A stretch of 64,000 nucleotides of DNA. Origin: Afipia sp. 1NLS2. Lineage in GTDB: Bacteria; Pseudomonadota; Alphaproteobacteria; Rhizobiales; Xanthobacteraceae. The position numbers and the translations under genes are program-made. The notes under the pieces are model-generated. The model ran no database searches, was not told where the DNA came from, and was given only the letters and a program-made list of their open reading frames with translations. Shown here piece after piece: positions 1 through 8,796 of the stretch (positions are counted from its first letter, which is position 1; each line of letters begins with the position of its first letter). The DNA lies in contig NZ_ADVZ01000001.1 in the NCBI RefSeq assembly GCF_000178995.1, positions 1,274,001-1,338,000 of the forward strand. The letters run 5' to 3'.

Positions 1-484
1 AAGCCGCAGCCTTCTTCCGATTCGCCTCCAAACGCTTGTCGACAAGGGCCACGATGGCGTCGAGCACGGGGTGGCTCATGCCAATCTCGCGGGCCGTCAA
101 CTGCACCAGCTTGTCGGCCCGTTCGATGTTCGGCGCGCCGTTGTTGAGCGCGCGCGCGGCGGAGGCCGGGCGTGACAGACTTTCCGCCGCCGCGGCATAT
201 TTCTCGAACGGCACCATATCGTCGCGCGAAGCCCCGAGCTTCACGCAGACATCCACCACGAAATTGTAGATCGAGCGCGATTCCTCGAGATTGGAGTGAA
301 CCGCCTCCTGCGCGGTGCGCATGCCGTCCGGCGTGATGCAGCGATAGTTGCCCGCCATCAGCATCGCCCATTTCGCGAGCGGCACGAACAGCGAATCGTG
401 GAAGCGCAGCTTCACCGGGAGCTCGATCTTGCCCTCCGGTGCGTCAAAACGTATCGCCTGGATGTCCCGCTCCAGATTGCGGAG
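1..484. repeat. Direct repeat, left copy (pairs with 28433-28916)
   Basis: Bases 1-484 match 28433-28916 in the same orientation with no gaps and roughly 17 substitutions by eye (about 96 percent). The match stops sharply after base 484. It may extend left of the window. It covers the 3' half of the dehydrogenase gene. Confidence 0.9.
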
Positions 485-1069
485 GATTTCGTTGCTCGCC
501 TCGTCATCGAAGCGCGCGACCTTGAAGTTGGTCGGCAGCGTCACTTGCAGGACGTTGACCTTCTCCTCCGGCGGGCGGATCGCCTGCGGGTCGGGACTGC
601 ACAACGTCAGCCTACCCGGATCGAAATTCGCCCAGACCTCGGGCGCGGTGTAGGCCGGCTTCAACGGCCCGGCGTCGAGGTTTGGGATGCGCTGCATGTA
701 GGGCAGCGGCGGCATGTTCATGATCGACATGCACGGCACCCGCGACTTCGCGACGGCATCGAGCAGTTCGCGCACGCCCGGAGAACCGTATTGCGGCTCC
801 TGCATCGCAAGACCGATCAGGTCGTAGTCTTTGGGGTTCACGTCGGCGGGACCGGCGGCCGAAACCTTGCCCGGCAATTTCCGGGAATCGATCTCGATCT
901 CGTCCTTGCGGCCGCGGATCGGCATTCGCACACGAAAGCCTTCCGCGTTGATGAGATCGGCCTCCGCCGGCAAGCACACCAGCGTGACGTTATGGCCGCC
1001 GAACAGAAGTTTCGAGGCCAGCAGTGAGCCGTAAGAGGCTCCGAGGATCAGGATGTTGCGTTTAGACAT
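1..1069 (-). CDS. Ketopantoate-reductase-like NAD(P) dehydrogenase, copy A (C-terminus cut by window edge)
   Basis: The reading frame is open from an ATG at 1069 to the window edge (356 codons, no stop seen). The N-terminus NILILGASYGSLLASK is a Rossmann dinucleotide-binding strand and turn with a glycine-poor G-x-x-x-G variant. The overall pattern resembles the ApbA/PanE and opine dehydrogenase superfamily. A full-length paralog lies at 25397-26470 (357 residues, very similar), so only the last residue or stop is probably missing here. A 3' fragment of the same gene is at 28433-28916. It is the last gene of a likely operon DUF485-actP-haloacid dehalogenase-dehydrogenase, 58 nt behind the dehalogenase. 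The substrate is unknown; reduction of a 2-oxo or related acid arising in haloacid breakdown is an inference from context only. Confidence 0.7.
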   Translation of the reverse strand, partial: MSKRNILILGASYGSLLASKLLFGGHNVTLVCLPAEADLINAEGFRVRMPIRGRKDEIEIDSRKLPGKVSAAGPADVNPKDYDLIGLAMQEPQYGSPGVRELLDAVAKSRVPCMSIMNMPPLPYMQRIPNLDAGPLKPAYTAPEVWANFDPGRLTLCSPDPQAIRPPEEKVNVLQVTLPTNFKVARFDDEASNEILRNLERDIQAIRFDAPEGKIELPVKLRFHDSLFVPLAKWAMLMAGNYRCITPDGMRTAQEAVHSNLEESRSIYNFVVDVCVKLGASRDDMVPFEKYAAAAESLSRPASAARALNNGAPNIERADKLVQLTAREIGMSHPVLDAIVALVDKRLEANRKKAAA

Positions 1070-1127
1070 AAATATTTCCCAGAATACGTCGTTTATTTTG
1101 CAACCAGGGCTGCTAGTTCGTTTGCGC

Positions 1128-1859
1128 TTAAACTACAGTTGCTAGTTCCGACAGCGTATGGATGCGATGGTCTGGTTGAAACCCTAGCTCATCCATCTGG
1201 GTACGGATCGCTTTGAACATCGTCACAGGATAGATTGGCGCATTCGGTTTGACTTCCGCCGCCATCGCCTCCGGCGTCACCCTCTCGATCCATGCAACGT
1301 TAAGACCGAAGGCTTTGGCGCCCACAACGTCAAACGGATTTGATGAAACGAAGACCACTTCGCTCGGCTGCACCCTGAGTCTTTTTTCAATTAGCGCATA
1401 AGCTGCAGGGGCCGGCTTGAAGATTCGCTCGCTGTCGATGCTAATCGTGGCGTCAAGTATGCGGTCAAGGCCCGTATTCTTCACAAGAGGACCCAGCATA
1501 TCCGAACTGCCATTCGATAGAATAGCGAGCTTGTTCGGCTTTAACGCATCGAGAGCAACCTTCGCATCCGGATAGAGATCAAGATGAACGTACTTGTCCA
1601 TGATGCGGTCAAACACCGCCTGATCGTAGTTGAGGCCAAGAAGCTTTAGTGAGTAGACCAAAGACTCCCGCGTCACTACAGAGAAATCCACATAACGCTG
1701 CATCATGCTGCGTTGCCACGTATATTCGAGCTGCTTCATACGCCAGACTTGCGTAATGACCTCACCATAGCCAGGGAAGGACTCATCCGTTACGGCGGCG
1801 ACGGATTGGATATCATAAAGTGTGCCGTAGGCGTCGAATACGAAAGCTTTGATAGTCAC
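1128..1859 (-). CDS. L-2-haloacid dehalogenase, HAD type II, copy 1
   Basis: Hydrolyses L-2-haloacids to D-2-hydroxyacids through an aspartyl ester. The 243-residue product has the whole L-DEX-type active site: nucleophile Asp9 in FDAYGTLYD, Arg40 in TQVWRMKQLEYTW, the ILSNGS serine, the KPAPAAY lysine and tyrosine, and the SSNPFD serine, asparagine and aspartate. I chose a GTG start at 1859 because it puts Asp and Arg at the L-DEX spacing and gives the family length. The longer frame starting at 1988 would add about 43 unrelated residues and overlap actP. It sits 67 nt after the actP-like gene and 58 nt before the dehydrogenase, in one operon. A paralog is at 21914-22666. Confidence 0.9.
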   Translation of the reverse strand: MTIKAFVFDAYGTLYDIQSVAAVTDESFPGYGEVITQVWRMKQLEYTWQRSMMQRYVDFSVVTRESLVYSLKLLGLNYDQAVFDRIMDKYVHLDLYPDAKVALDALKPNKLAILSNGSSDMLGPLVKNTGLDRILDATISIDSERIFKPAPAAYALIEKRLRVQPSEVVFVSSNPFDVVGAKAFGLNVAWIERVTPEAMAAEVKPNAPIYPVTMFKAIRTQMDELGFQPDHRIHTLSELATVV

Positions 1860-1926
1860 GGGCAGACCCCTTTTTTTGTTAGGAGCAGGATGGAATGCAG
1901 CCCGACGAAATCCGGGCCGCACGGTG

Positions 1927-3450
1927 TTATGAGGTGGGATCAACGCCGGTGTGGACGCGGACCGTAAAATCCTCAAAACGCGTTTCATTGGCTTTGTCGC
2001 GACCGGCGATCAATGAACCGATAACGGCACCGAGGAAACCGAGCGGAAGTGAAACTACCGTTGGATTAACCAGCGGCCACAAAGCATCTGCGCCACGCAT
2101 TGCCGGCCCTATCATCGCCAGCACGACCGACGAGATAAGACCAAAGCTCATGCCACCGATAACTCCCCCGGTGTTGAACCGCTTCCAGAACAGCGAAAGG
2201 ATGAGGACTGGGAAGTTGGCGCTGGCCGCAACGCAAATTGCAAGAATCACCAAGACGGCGACGTTAATGCCTTGGGCTAGAATGCCTAGCACGACAGCAA
2301 GAATGCCGATCACCACCGCCGAGATGCGAGCAACCATGACTTCGCGCTTAGGATCGATTTTCCCCTGGTTGAGCCAGTTAGTGTAAAAGTCGTGCGCCAC
2401 AGTGCTTGATGTCGACAGCGTAAGGGCCGAGACAACGGCCAGAATCGTCGCAACAGCGACAGCTGCGACCAGCCCAAGCATCACCTCGCCACCTAGCGTG
2501 CCTTTTCCGCCCCCGAGATATTGGGCCAGCAGAGGCAGTGCAAGATTGCCTCCCTTATCTGCTGCGCGAATAACGTCCTGACCAACGAAGTCAGCTGCTG
2601 CGAGACCAAAAAGTGTCGTACCCGCGAAGAACAGACCGGCAAGGAACATCACCCAAACGACTGACCGTCGCGCCGTCTTGGCATCCGGCACGGTATAAAA
2701 CCGTGTCATAACATGAGGGAGTCCCGCGAGACCGAGCACATAGCCAAGTCCAAGGGAAATCTGGTCAAACGGATTTTTAAGGTAGTTGCCGGGCAAAAGG
2801 TACTTCGCGCCGTATTTGGCTTCTGCGTTGTCGAACAGGGTCAGCGGATTGAAGTTGACTAGCCGCAGTGCCATTCCCAGCACGAGTGCCCCGGTCGCAA
2901 GCATAAAGACGGCCTTGATGATCTGAACCCAAGTGGTGGCGAGCATGCCGCCGAAAGCGACATATACAATCATCGCGATACCGACAAAGATGACGGCCCA
3001 GTCATAAGGAATGCCTGTCAACAACCGAACGAGTACTCCAGCGCCCGCCATCTGAGGCATTAGATAGGCGAAATTGACGACAATAGTGCCGGCGATTGTG
3101 GCAAGCAGTGAAGACCGCGTCTGCATTCGGCTTCGGATAACGTCACCCAATGTATAGCGGCCGGAATTGCGAAGTGGCTCCGCAACTAAAAAGAGCACAG
3201 TGCAGAAAGCGACGAGAGGCCCGATCGCATAGAACGCTCCGTCCATGCCATAAAGCGCCGTCAATCCAGAGAACCCGAGGAAAGCCGCCGCGCTGCACCA
3301 GTCGCCAGCCAAAGCAAATCCGTTTTGCGAAGCCGTCAGGCTACTATCCGCTGCGTAGAAGTCCGCGGTTGTCGCTGTACGTCTCCCGGCCCAGTAGGTT
3401 ATGCCCAGCGTGATAAGGAGAATGAGCGCAAAAATACCGAGGGTAATCAT
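1927..3450 (-). CDS. actP: ActP-like sodium:solute symporter, copy 1
   Basis: A 507-residue inner-membrane transporter of the SSS family with about 13 hydrophobic segments. The stretch LAGDWCSAAAFLGFSGL and the downstream YGMDGAFYAIGPLVAF are typical of cation/acetate symporters. Known ActP proteins import acetate and similar short carboxylates. Here the gene lies directly before a haloacid dehalogenase, so uptake of haloacetate-type acids is a reasonable inference. The ATG overlaps the stop of the DUF485 gene in ATGA, which implies translational coupling, as in the yjcH-actP pair of E. coli. A second ActP-DUF485 pair is at 18668-20562. Confidence 0.88.
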   Translation of the reverse strand: MITLGIFALILLITLGITYWAGRRTATTADFYAADSSLTASQNGFALAGDWCSAAAFLGFSGLTALYGMDGAFYAIGPLVAFCTVLFLVAEPLRNSGRYTLGDVIRSRMQTRSSLLATIAGTIVVNFAYLMPQMAGAGVLVRLLTGIPYDWAVIFVGIAMIVYVAFGGMLATTWVQIIKAVFMLATGALVLGMALRLVNFNPLTLFDNAEAKYGAKYLLPGNYLKNPFDQISLGLGYVLGLAGLPHVMTRFYTVPDAKTARRSVVWVMFLAGLFFAGTTLFGLAAADFVGQDVIRAADKGGNLALPLLAQYLGGGKGTLGGEVMLGLVAAVAVATILAVVSALTLSTSSTVAHDFYTNWLNQGKIDPKREVMVARISAVVIGILAVVLGILAQGINVAVLVILAICVAASANFPVLILSLFWKRFNTGGVIGGMSFGLISSVVLAMIGPAMRGADALWPLVNPTVVSLPLGFLGAVIGSLIAGRDKANETRFEDFTVRVHTGVDPTS

Positions 3451-3764
3451 CGATGTTTCCCTGCCGCTTTGAGTTGGGAAACAGCCTTGGCAGCAAGAGG
3501 ATCAAAGACATCGTTTGCGACGCGAACGTAAATCAGCGCCAGGACCCACGATAGCAGATAGTTTAATGCAATCAGGAGGAAGCCGAGATTGAACGCGCCC
3601 CACACGCGCATTCCCATCGTTTCCCTTGCAAATCCGGCAAGTATGACCGGTCCCATGAACGCCACCATGAAGGTGATCGTCATCGGGATCAGATACTTTT
3701 TCTTCTCAGCTATCAAAACTCGAATAGAGGCATACGCAGCCCCCGTCAGCGTTATGTCACGCAT
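3447..3764 (-). CDS. DUF485 membrane protein, partner of ActP
   Basis: 105 residues with two clear hydrophobic segments (around 28-50 and 60-82). It belongs to the YjcH/DUF485 family found immediately upstream of actP genes. I chose the ATG at 3764 because GAGGGGAAG lies 3 to 11 nt upstream; the longer frame beginning at 3917 adds Arg-rich sequence that does not fit the family. The stop overlaps the actP start (ATGA). It is the first gene of the left haloacid operon, divergent from the LysR gene. Its exact role is unknown. Confidence 0.82.
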   Translation of the reverse strand: MRDITLTGAAYASIRVLIAEKKKYLIPMTITFMVAFMGPVILAGFARETMGMRVWGAFNLGFLLIALNYLLSWVLALIYVRVANDVFDPLAAKAVSQLKAAGKHR

Positions 3765-3969
3765 TGCGCTTCCCCTCGTTGTTCTCTTTTTGAACGAATT
3801 ATTCGAGTTGCGCGCAGCGGAACATCCGCGCCTCCCGTTTCGCGATTTGATCCCGCTTGTGCGGGTTGGCCGGACAGCGCCGACATTGAACTGTACGAAA
3901 TCCCCCAAAAGTGACAAAATTGATTAATTCGATGTTCAATATCATTATTTCCGATAGAGAGAGAGTTCC
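3765..3969. promoter_or_regulatory. Divergent promoter and LysR operator region
   Basis: 205 nt between the divergent DUF485-actP operon and the LysR gene. LysR regulators usually bind and control such intergenic regions. An 11-bp palindrome CGAATTATTCG lies at 3795-3805, and an AT-rich stretch lies close to the LysR start. I cannot assign -35 and -10 boxes with confidence. Confidence 0.45.
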
Positions 3970-4890
3970 ATGAATTTCGACATAGATTGCCTCCGCACAT
4001 TCCTGATTATTGCTGATACGATGAGCTTTTCACGTGCAGCAGAGTCGGTGGGGCGCACCCAATCGACAGTCAGCCAGCAGATCAACAAGTTGGAAGCTCA
4101 GGTCGGCAAGAGTGTCCTCGAGCGCCGCAAGGGCAGAGTCCTTGAGCTAACAAGCGAAGGTACTAAGCTGGTGCAATATGCGCGGCGTATTTTGCAGCTC
4201 AACGACGAGGCGTTCGGCTCAATGTCGGATGCGGCTCTCACGAGCTTTGTTAAGCTCGGTGTACCACTCGATTTCTTTGGCCGTGATTTCACCGCTTGGC
4301 TGACAGCGTTTAAGCGTTCACATCCGATGGTAGGACTGGAGGTGGAGGCTAACCAGTCAGAGAACCTGCTCAAACGTACAGAGCGTAGCGAGTTCGATCT
4401 TGCCTTCTTCAAGCAAGATGCAGGAGCTTCACACGGCACGGTGGTACTCAAAGAACAATTGGTTTGGGTGAGCGGACCATCTTTTGTGCCCGAACGCGAA
4501 GGATCGCTGCCCCTGATTCTCTTTCCGGAAGGCTGTGCTTATCGTCGTTCGGCGCAAACAGCTATGAAGAGAGAAGGACGCACCTGGCACAGGAGTTTCG
4601 TCGGACCGAGCTTTGAATGTCTGCGGGCCGCTACTATTGAAGGAATGGGAGCCACTGTATTAGCTAGAGCGCTGGTCGAAGCGCCTCTGCGCGTTCTAGG
4701 ACCTCGTTCAGGACTTCCGCCATTACCGAGCGTGGAAGTAGTTTATGCTTATGGCCGCCGCGCCAACTCACGGGTCGTTTCTGAATTAGCTTTGTTTTTG
4801 GCCGACTGCCTCAGTAATTCGGGAGTAAGCAGACCCCCCCAACGCCCCCTCCAACTATCAAGAGCACGAAACACCGCGGCGCGACTGTAA
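3970..4890 (+). CDS. LysR-family transcriptional regulator
   Basis: 306 residues with an N-terminal winged helix-turn-helix (residues 5-65: FLIIADTMSFSRAAESVGRT then TVSQQINKLE) and a substrate-binding domain from about residue 90. It is transcribed away from the DUF485-actP-dehalogenase-dehydrogenase operon, the usual layout for a LysR protein that controls its neighbour. The effector is probably a carboxylate linked to that operon, which is inference. The last 30 residues are Pro/Arg-rich and poorly conserved in appearance. The following 200 nt (4891-5093) up to dehI, which is convergent, show no gene. Confidence 0.88.
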   Translation: MNFDIDCLRTFLIIADTMSFSRAAESVGRTQSTVSQQINKLEAQVGKSVLERRKGRVLELTSEGTKLVQYARRILQLNDEAFGSMSDAALTSFVKLGVPLDFFGRDFTAWLTAFKRSHPMVGLEVEANQSENLLKRTERSEFDLAFFKQDAGASHGTVVLKEQLVWVSGPSFVPEREGSLPLILFPEGCAYRRSAQTAMKREGRTWHRSFVGPSFECLRAATIEGMGATVLARALVEAPLRVLGPRSGLPPLPSVEVVYAYGRRANSRVVSELALFLADCLSNSGVSRPPQRPLQLSRARNTAARL

Positions 4891-5093
4891 CGAGTTGCGT
4901 GCGCATTAGAAACATTGCTTACCAAGGCAGCGTTTTGTCGGTGTCTACTCTTGTGCCTTCGCGCGTAAGATTTTGCTGGATTCACACTTGATGTTGGTGG
5001 CGGACACTCAGGGAATGAGTCTCCTACATGACCCTTTCTTAAGCTCGCATGCATAATTGATGAGTTCGTGCAAACGAGGGATGTTCGTTGTCA

Positions 5094-5999
5094 TTATTTG
5101 GTGTATTTATTTTGGGTCGCGTCTTCAGCGTTCGTGAACGCCTGCTTCAGCCGAATAATGGCGATAGTGATGTCTGCAATGAAGCGGTTGTACAGGAATA
5201 GAAGTCCGGTAAGCCCCGCAATTTGCTCCGCTGAGAGCTTCTCCGTCATATTCCGCCAGGCCACGCCAGCGACTTCATCAAAGCCCTTGACGTGATCCCG
5301 CGCGATTTTACGAATGCGGCGGGCCGTTTCCTCATATTCGGCGGACAAGACGACCGGTTGCAAAGAGTCCTTGAACGCCAATTCCAAGTAGTCCGGCCAA
5401 CGCCCCAGCACACGGTAGTCGCTGGCGGGACCGTGATGCAAAGACGCATCCCGAAGATTTCGTAGGATTGTCTGGGTCCGCTCATCGGCTTGATCGGGAT
5501 CGAGGAGGTTAAACTTCTTCACTCCGGCTGGCAGGCCGTAAGGAATTTTTTGGGCGTCGCGACCGCTCAGCTTTGCAAAATTTCGCCCGCCTGCATTACG
5601 CTCGTGCCAGGCCTCGTTGAAGGCGGTGATGAGGATGAGATATTTCGGATTTCCGTAGTTCAGCAGATCGAGTGACGTTTTCAATTCTTCGATGTCGGCT
5701 TCTTTCCAACCCATCGCCAGCAACTTGGGCGTCGGATTCGGCATCACGGGACCGGGCACGATCGCGTTCAGACGAACGAGATCAGCGCCGTCCTCAGCAT
5801 AGCGGGTCGAAATATGTGGCTTGAGAGCGGCCCACGCGTCGGGAATGAAATCAGGAAATTGCGACATCACCCGAATGGCGAAGGCGACCCATGGCACGCG
5901 AAGCGTTTTGTGAATGTCCTCGTAAACGTCGGCGAGTGCTCCGGATGCCTGACCATGGTCGACCTGAGGAAACTTGGCCAATATCGTTTTGACTGACAT
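5094..5999 (-). CDS. dehI: DL-2-haloacid dehalogenase, DehI family (group I)
   Basis: Hydrolyses both enantiomers of 2-haloacids by direct attack of an activated water, without an ester intermediate. With the start at 5999 the protein has 301 residues, and the residues known to be essential in DL-DEX 113 fall at the same numbers: Thr65 and Glu69 in STRYAED, and Asp194 in SDYRVLGRWPDYL. Asn114 in DLLNYGNPKY matches the DehI water-binding Asn. The ATG at 5999 is preferred over 6005 because the AGGAG is six bases upstream of it and abuts the other. It follows the acyl-CoA ligase gene by 36 nt on the same strand, which suggests one operon. It is unrelated in fold to the two HAD dehalogenases in this window. 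Confidence 0.9.
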   Translation of the reverse strand: MSVKTILAKFPQVDHGQASGALADVYEDIHKTLRVPWVAFAIRVMSQFPDFIPDAWAALKPHISTRYAEDGADLVRLNAIVPGPVMPNPTPKLLAMGWKEADIEELKTSLDLLNYGNPKYLILITAFNEAWHERNAGGRNFAKLSGRDAQKIPYGLPAGVKKFNLLDPDQADERTQTILRNLRDASLHHGPASDYRVLGRWPDYLELAFKDSLQPVVLSAEYEETARRIRKIARDHVKGFDEVAGVAWRNMTEKLSAEQIAGLTGLLFLYNRFIADITIAIIRLKQAFTNAEDATQNKYTK

Positions 6000-6035
6000 C
6001 TTCATCTCCTGTGCGAACGACGATGAATTGGTGCC

Positions 6036-8171
6036 TTACTTGATGAGACCGGCGCCGCGCGCCCACTTGTACTTCGCACCGAGCACTTCCACGGGAAGTT
6101 CGGTCGAGTACGCATAGGCCGGGATGCCATTCTGGTAGAGATATTCGGAGGCTTCCTCGACTTCGACGTCGCCTGCGAGCGATGCGACCATCGGCTTCTC
6201 GAAGCCTTGGGCCTTCATCTCATTCTTGATCTGAACCATGTTCTTCGCGAACACCATCGGCGGGGTGACGATCGTGTGCCAGTAGCCGAGGATCAGCGAG
6301 TGGATGCGATCATCGGTGAGGCCGAGCTTCACGGTGTTGACGTAGGTGATCGGCGGCTCGCCACCAGTGATGTCAACCGGGTTGCCCGAAGCGCCGAACG
6401 GCGGAATGAACTTCCGGAACGCCGCGTCGAGATCGGCAGGCATGGCCATCAGCGACAGGCCGTTGTCCACCACAGCGTCCGACAGCAGCACGCCCGAACC
6501 ACCGGCACCCGTGATGATGAGGACGTTTTCGCCCTTCGGGGTCGGCAGCAACGGTACGCCGCGTGCGAACTCGAGGAGCTGGCGCAGCGAACGGGCGCGG
6601 ATAACGCCGGACTGCTTGAAGACATCCTCGTAGATCTTGTCGTTACCGGCAAGGGCGCCGGTGTGCGACGCCGCTGCCTTGGCGCCCGCTGACGTGCGGC
6701 CACCCTTCAGCACGATGACCGGCTTCTTCTTCGACACGCGCTTGGCGGCGTTCGCGAAGGCGCGACCATCCTTCAAGTCTTCGCAATGCATCGCGATGAC
6801 GTTGGTGTTCTTGTCCTGCTCGAAGAAGGCGAGCAGATCGTCTTCGTCGATGTCCGACTTGTTGCCGAGACCGACGATCGCGGAGACGCCCATCTTCGCC
6901 GAACGCGAGAAGCCGATGATCGCCATGCCGATGCCGCCGGACTGCGACGACAGCGCCGCCGAACCCTTGACGTCGAAGGCGGTGCAGAAGGTCGCGCAGA
7001 GGTTGGCCGGGGTGTAGTAGAAGCCGTAAATGTTCGGCCCCATCAGGCGGATGTCGTACTTCTGGCCGATCTTGACGATCTCTTCCTGAAGCTCAGGCTC
7101 GTTCGCTTCGGCGAAGCCCGACGGAATAAGAACGGCGCCAGGAATCTTCTTCTCGCCGCACTCGGTCAGAGCGCCGGCCACAAACTTCGCTGGGATCGCG
7201 AACACAGCGACGTCGACGACGCCAGGGATGTCCTTGACGCTCTTGTAGGCCTTGTGGCCGAGAATTTCGGCTGCCTTCGGGTGGACCGGATAGATCTCGC
7301 CCTTGTAGCCGCCGTTGATGAGGTTCTTCATCACGGAGTTGCCGATCTTGCCGTCTTCGGCCGATGCGCCGATGACCGCTACTGACTTTGGCATCATGAT
7401 GCGATTCATCGCCTTGACGATTTCCTCGTCCGAACGAGGAGCAGCCTTCGGCTTGTAGTTGAAGTCGACGACGATGCGCACGTCGGCGGCAATCGCGTCC
7501 TTCTTGGTGGCGAACACCGGGTTGAGATCGAGCTCGACGATTTCAGGGAAGTCGGTCACGAGCTGCGAGACGCCGACGATGATGTTGGCCAGCGCGTCAC
7601 GGTTCACCGGATCGCCGCCACGAACGCCGTGCAGCATTTCCTTGGCCTGGATGCCGTCGAGCATCGACAGGGCGTCTTCCTTGGTCGCGGGAGCGAGGCG
7701 GAAGGTAATGTCCTTGAGCACTTCGACGAGAACGCCGCCGAGGCCGAAGGCAACGAGCTTGCCGAACGAATCGTCGGTGATCGAACCGACGATGACTTCG
7801 GTGCCGCCCATCAGCATCTGCTGAACCTGAATGCCTTCGATCTTCGCATCGGCCTTGTACTTCTTGGCATTCGCGAGAATCTGGTCGTACGCAGCCTTCG
7901 CAGCCGCGTCGTCCTTGACGCCGACCACGACGCCGCCGGCTTCGGTCTTGTGCAGAATGTCGGGCGAGACGATCTTCATGACGACCGGATAGCCCATCTT
8001 GCTGGCGAGCTTGGTCGCTTCGTCGGCCGACTTGGCCACGCCTTCGCCGGGGACGGCGATGCCGTACGCGTCACAAACCAGTTTGCCTTCCGGCGCGGTG
8101 AGGCTGTCACGGCCATCAGCCTTGACCTTGTCCAGAACCTTGCGAACGGATGCTTTGTCGATTGCCCCCAT
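6036..8171 (-). CDS. ADP-forming acyl-CoA (acetate-CoA) ligase, fused beta-alpha
   Basis: 711 residues. Residues 1-240 form an ATP-grasp domain (beta part: ASKMGYPVVMKIVSPDILHK, then GGTEVIVGSITDD). Residues 255-711 form the CoA-binding and ligase parts (SVAVIGASAEDGKIGN, the ALSSQSGGIG flavodoxin-like segment, SHTGALAGND with the conserved His). Such enzymes interconvert acid + ATP + CoA with acyl-CoA + ADP + Pi. The domain order is ATP-grasp first. dehI follows 36 nt downstream, so the substrate may be the acid left after dehalogenation, such as acetate, glycolate or propionate; the sequence does not say which. Confidence 0.85.
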   Translation of the reverse strand: MGAIDKASVRKVLDKVKADGRDSLTAPEGKLVCDAYGIAVPGEGVAKSADEATKLASKMGYPVVMKIVSPDILHKTEAGGVVVGVKDDAAAKAAYDQILANAKKYKADAKIEGIQVQQMLMGGTEVIVGSITDDSFGKLVAFGLGGVLVEVLKDITFRLAPATKEDALSMLDGIQAKEMLHGVRGGDPVNRDALANIIVGVSQLVTDFPEIVELDLNPVFATKKDAIAADVRIVVDFNYKPKAAPRSDEEIVKAMNRIMMPKSVAVIGASAEDGKIGNSVMKNLINGGYKGEIYPVHPKAAEILGHKAYKSVKDIPGVVDVAVFAIPAKFVAGALTECGEKKIPGAVLIPSGFAEANEPELQEEIVKIGQKYDIRLMGPNIYGFYYTPANLCATFCTAFDVKGSAALSSQSGGIGMAIIGFSRSAKMGVSAIVGLGNKSDIDEDDLLAFFEQDKNTNVIAMHCEDLKDGRAFANAAKRVSKKKPVIVLKGGRTSAGAKAAASHTGALAGNDKIYEDVFKQSGVIRARSLRQLLEFARGVPLLPTPKGENVLIITGAGGSGVLLSDAVVDNGLSLMAMPADLDAAFRKFIPPFGASGNPVDITGGEPPITYVNTVKLGLTDDRIHSLILGYWHTIVTPPMVFAKNMVQIKNEMKAQGFEKPMVASLAGDVEVEEASEYLYQNGIPAYAYSTELPVEVLGAKYKWARGAGLIK

Positions 8172-8466
8172 AGACGAACGAACTCCCTGGATTGTTTGAT
8201 GTTTACTTCAATGGATTATGATTGTTTTTCAGTGATCCCAGATCGGATCGACTAAAGCTTCCGCCCTCCGCACGACCTCCAATCTATCCTCCTGAGTTGA
8301 AAGCATGGCAAATGCTCGAAGAAGACGAAGACGAAGATCAGTCTCAGCCGTGGAAGGCTTTAAATCAACAATCCCGCTTTGCTTAGAATTTGAAAAAGAG
8401 CTTATGAGACGTAGATGTGTCACTGCTAACAGCCGCACGTCAGTGCAGTCCTCCTATAGGTGATGA

Positions 8467-8700
8467 TCAAGGCTCGTCGTGCGCTATAAGAAGCGTCAGC
8501 CGGTGGATGAGAGGCGCCGCAAGCAACACCAACGGCATCATCAGCGTCCACGAGATGATCCAGGCGTTGACCCAGCGCGTGAGAAATAGTCCATGTTCCA
8601 GATAACCAACGCTTGCAATACCGCTCGCCACGCCGCTCGTGAGTCCGGACTGAATGGTGCCATACACAAAATGACCGAATCGGCGAGGCAACTTTTTCAT
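8467..8700 (-). CDS. DUF2798 small membrane protein
   Basis: 77 residues with the DUF2798 pattern: LPRRFGHFVYGTIQSGLTSG, then two hydrophobic segments ending VLLAAPLIHRLTLLI. The ATG at 8700 has GGAAG a few bases upstream. It lies alone between the ligase and the pnt operon; the preceding 295 nt (8172-8466) hold no gene I can support. Function unknown. Confidence 0.75.
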   Translation of the reverse strand: MKKLPRRFGHFVYGTIQSGLTSGVASGIASVGYLEHGLFLTRWVNAWIISWTLMMPLVLLAAPLIHRLTLLIAHDEP

Positions 8701-8796
8701 GTAACTTCCGCTTGTTGTTCGCTTGTAAACCTGATGGCGTTTTGAAGAAGCCAATTAGTTGACAGCCTGTGTCGGTATTCCGTTAGTGGTTTACGC

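Noticed and set aside
1860-1988. N-terminal extension of the first haloacid dehalogenase
   Set aside because: It overlaps the actP 3' end, is rich in Arg and Pro, has no family match and would shift the catalytic Asp from its usual position 9-10.
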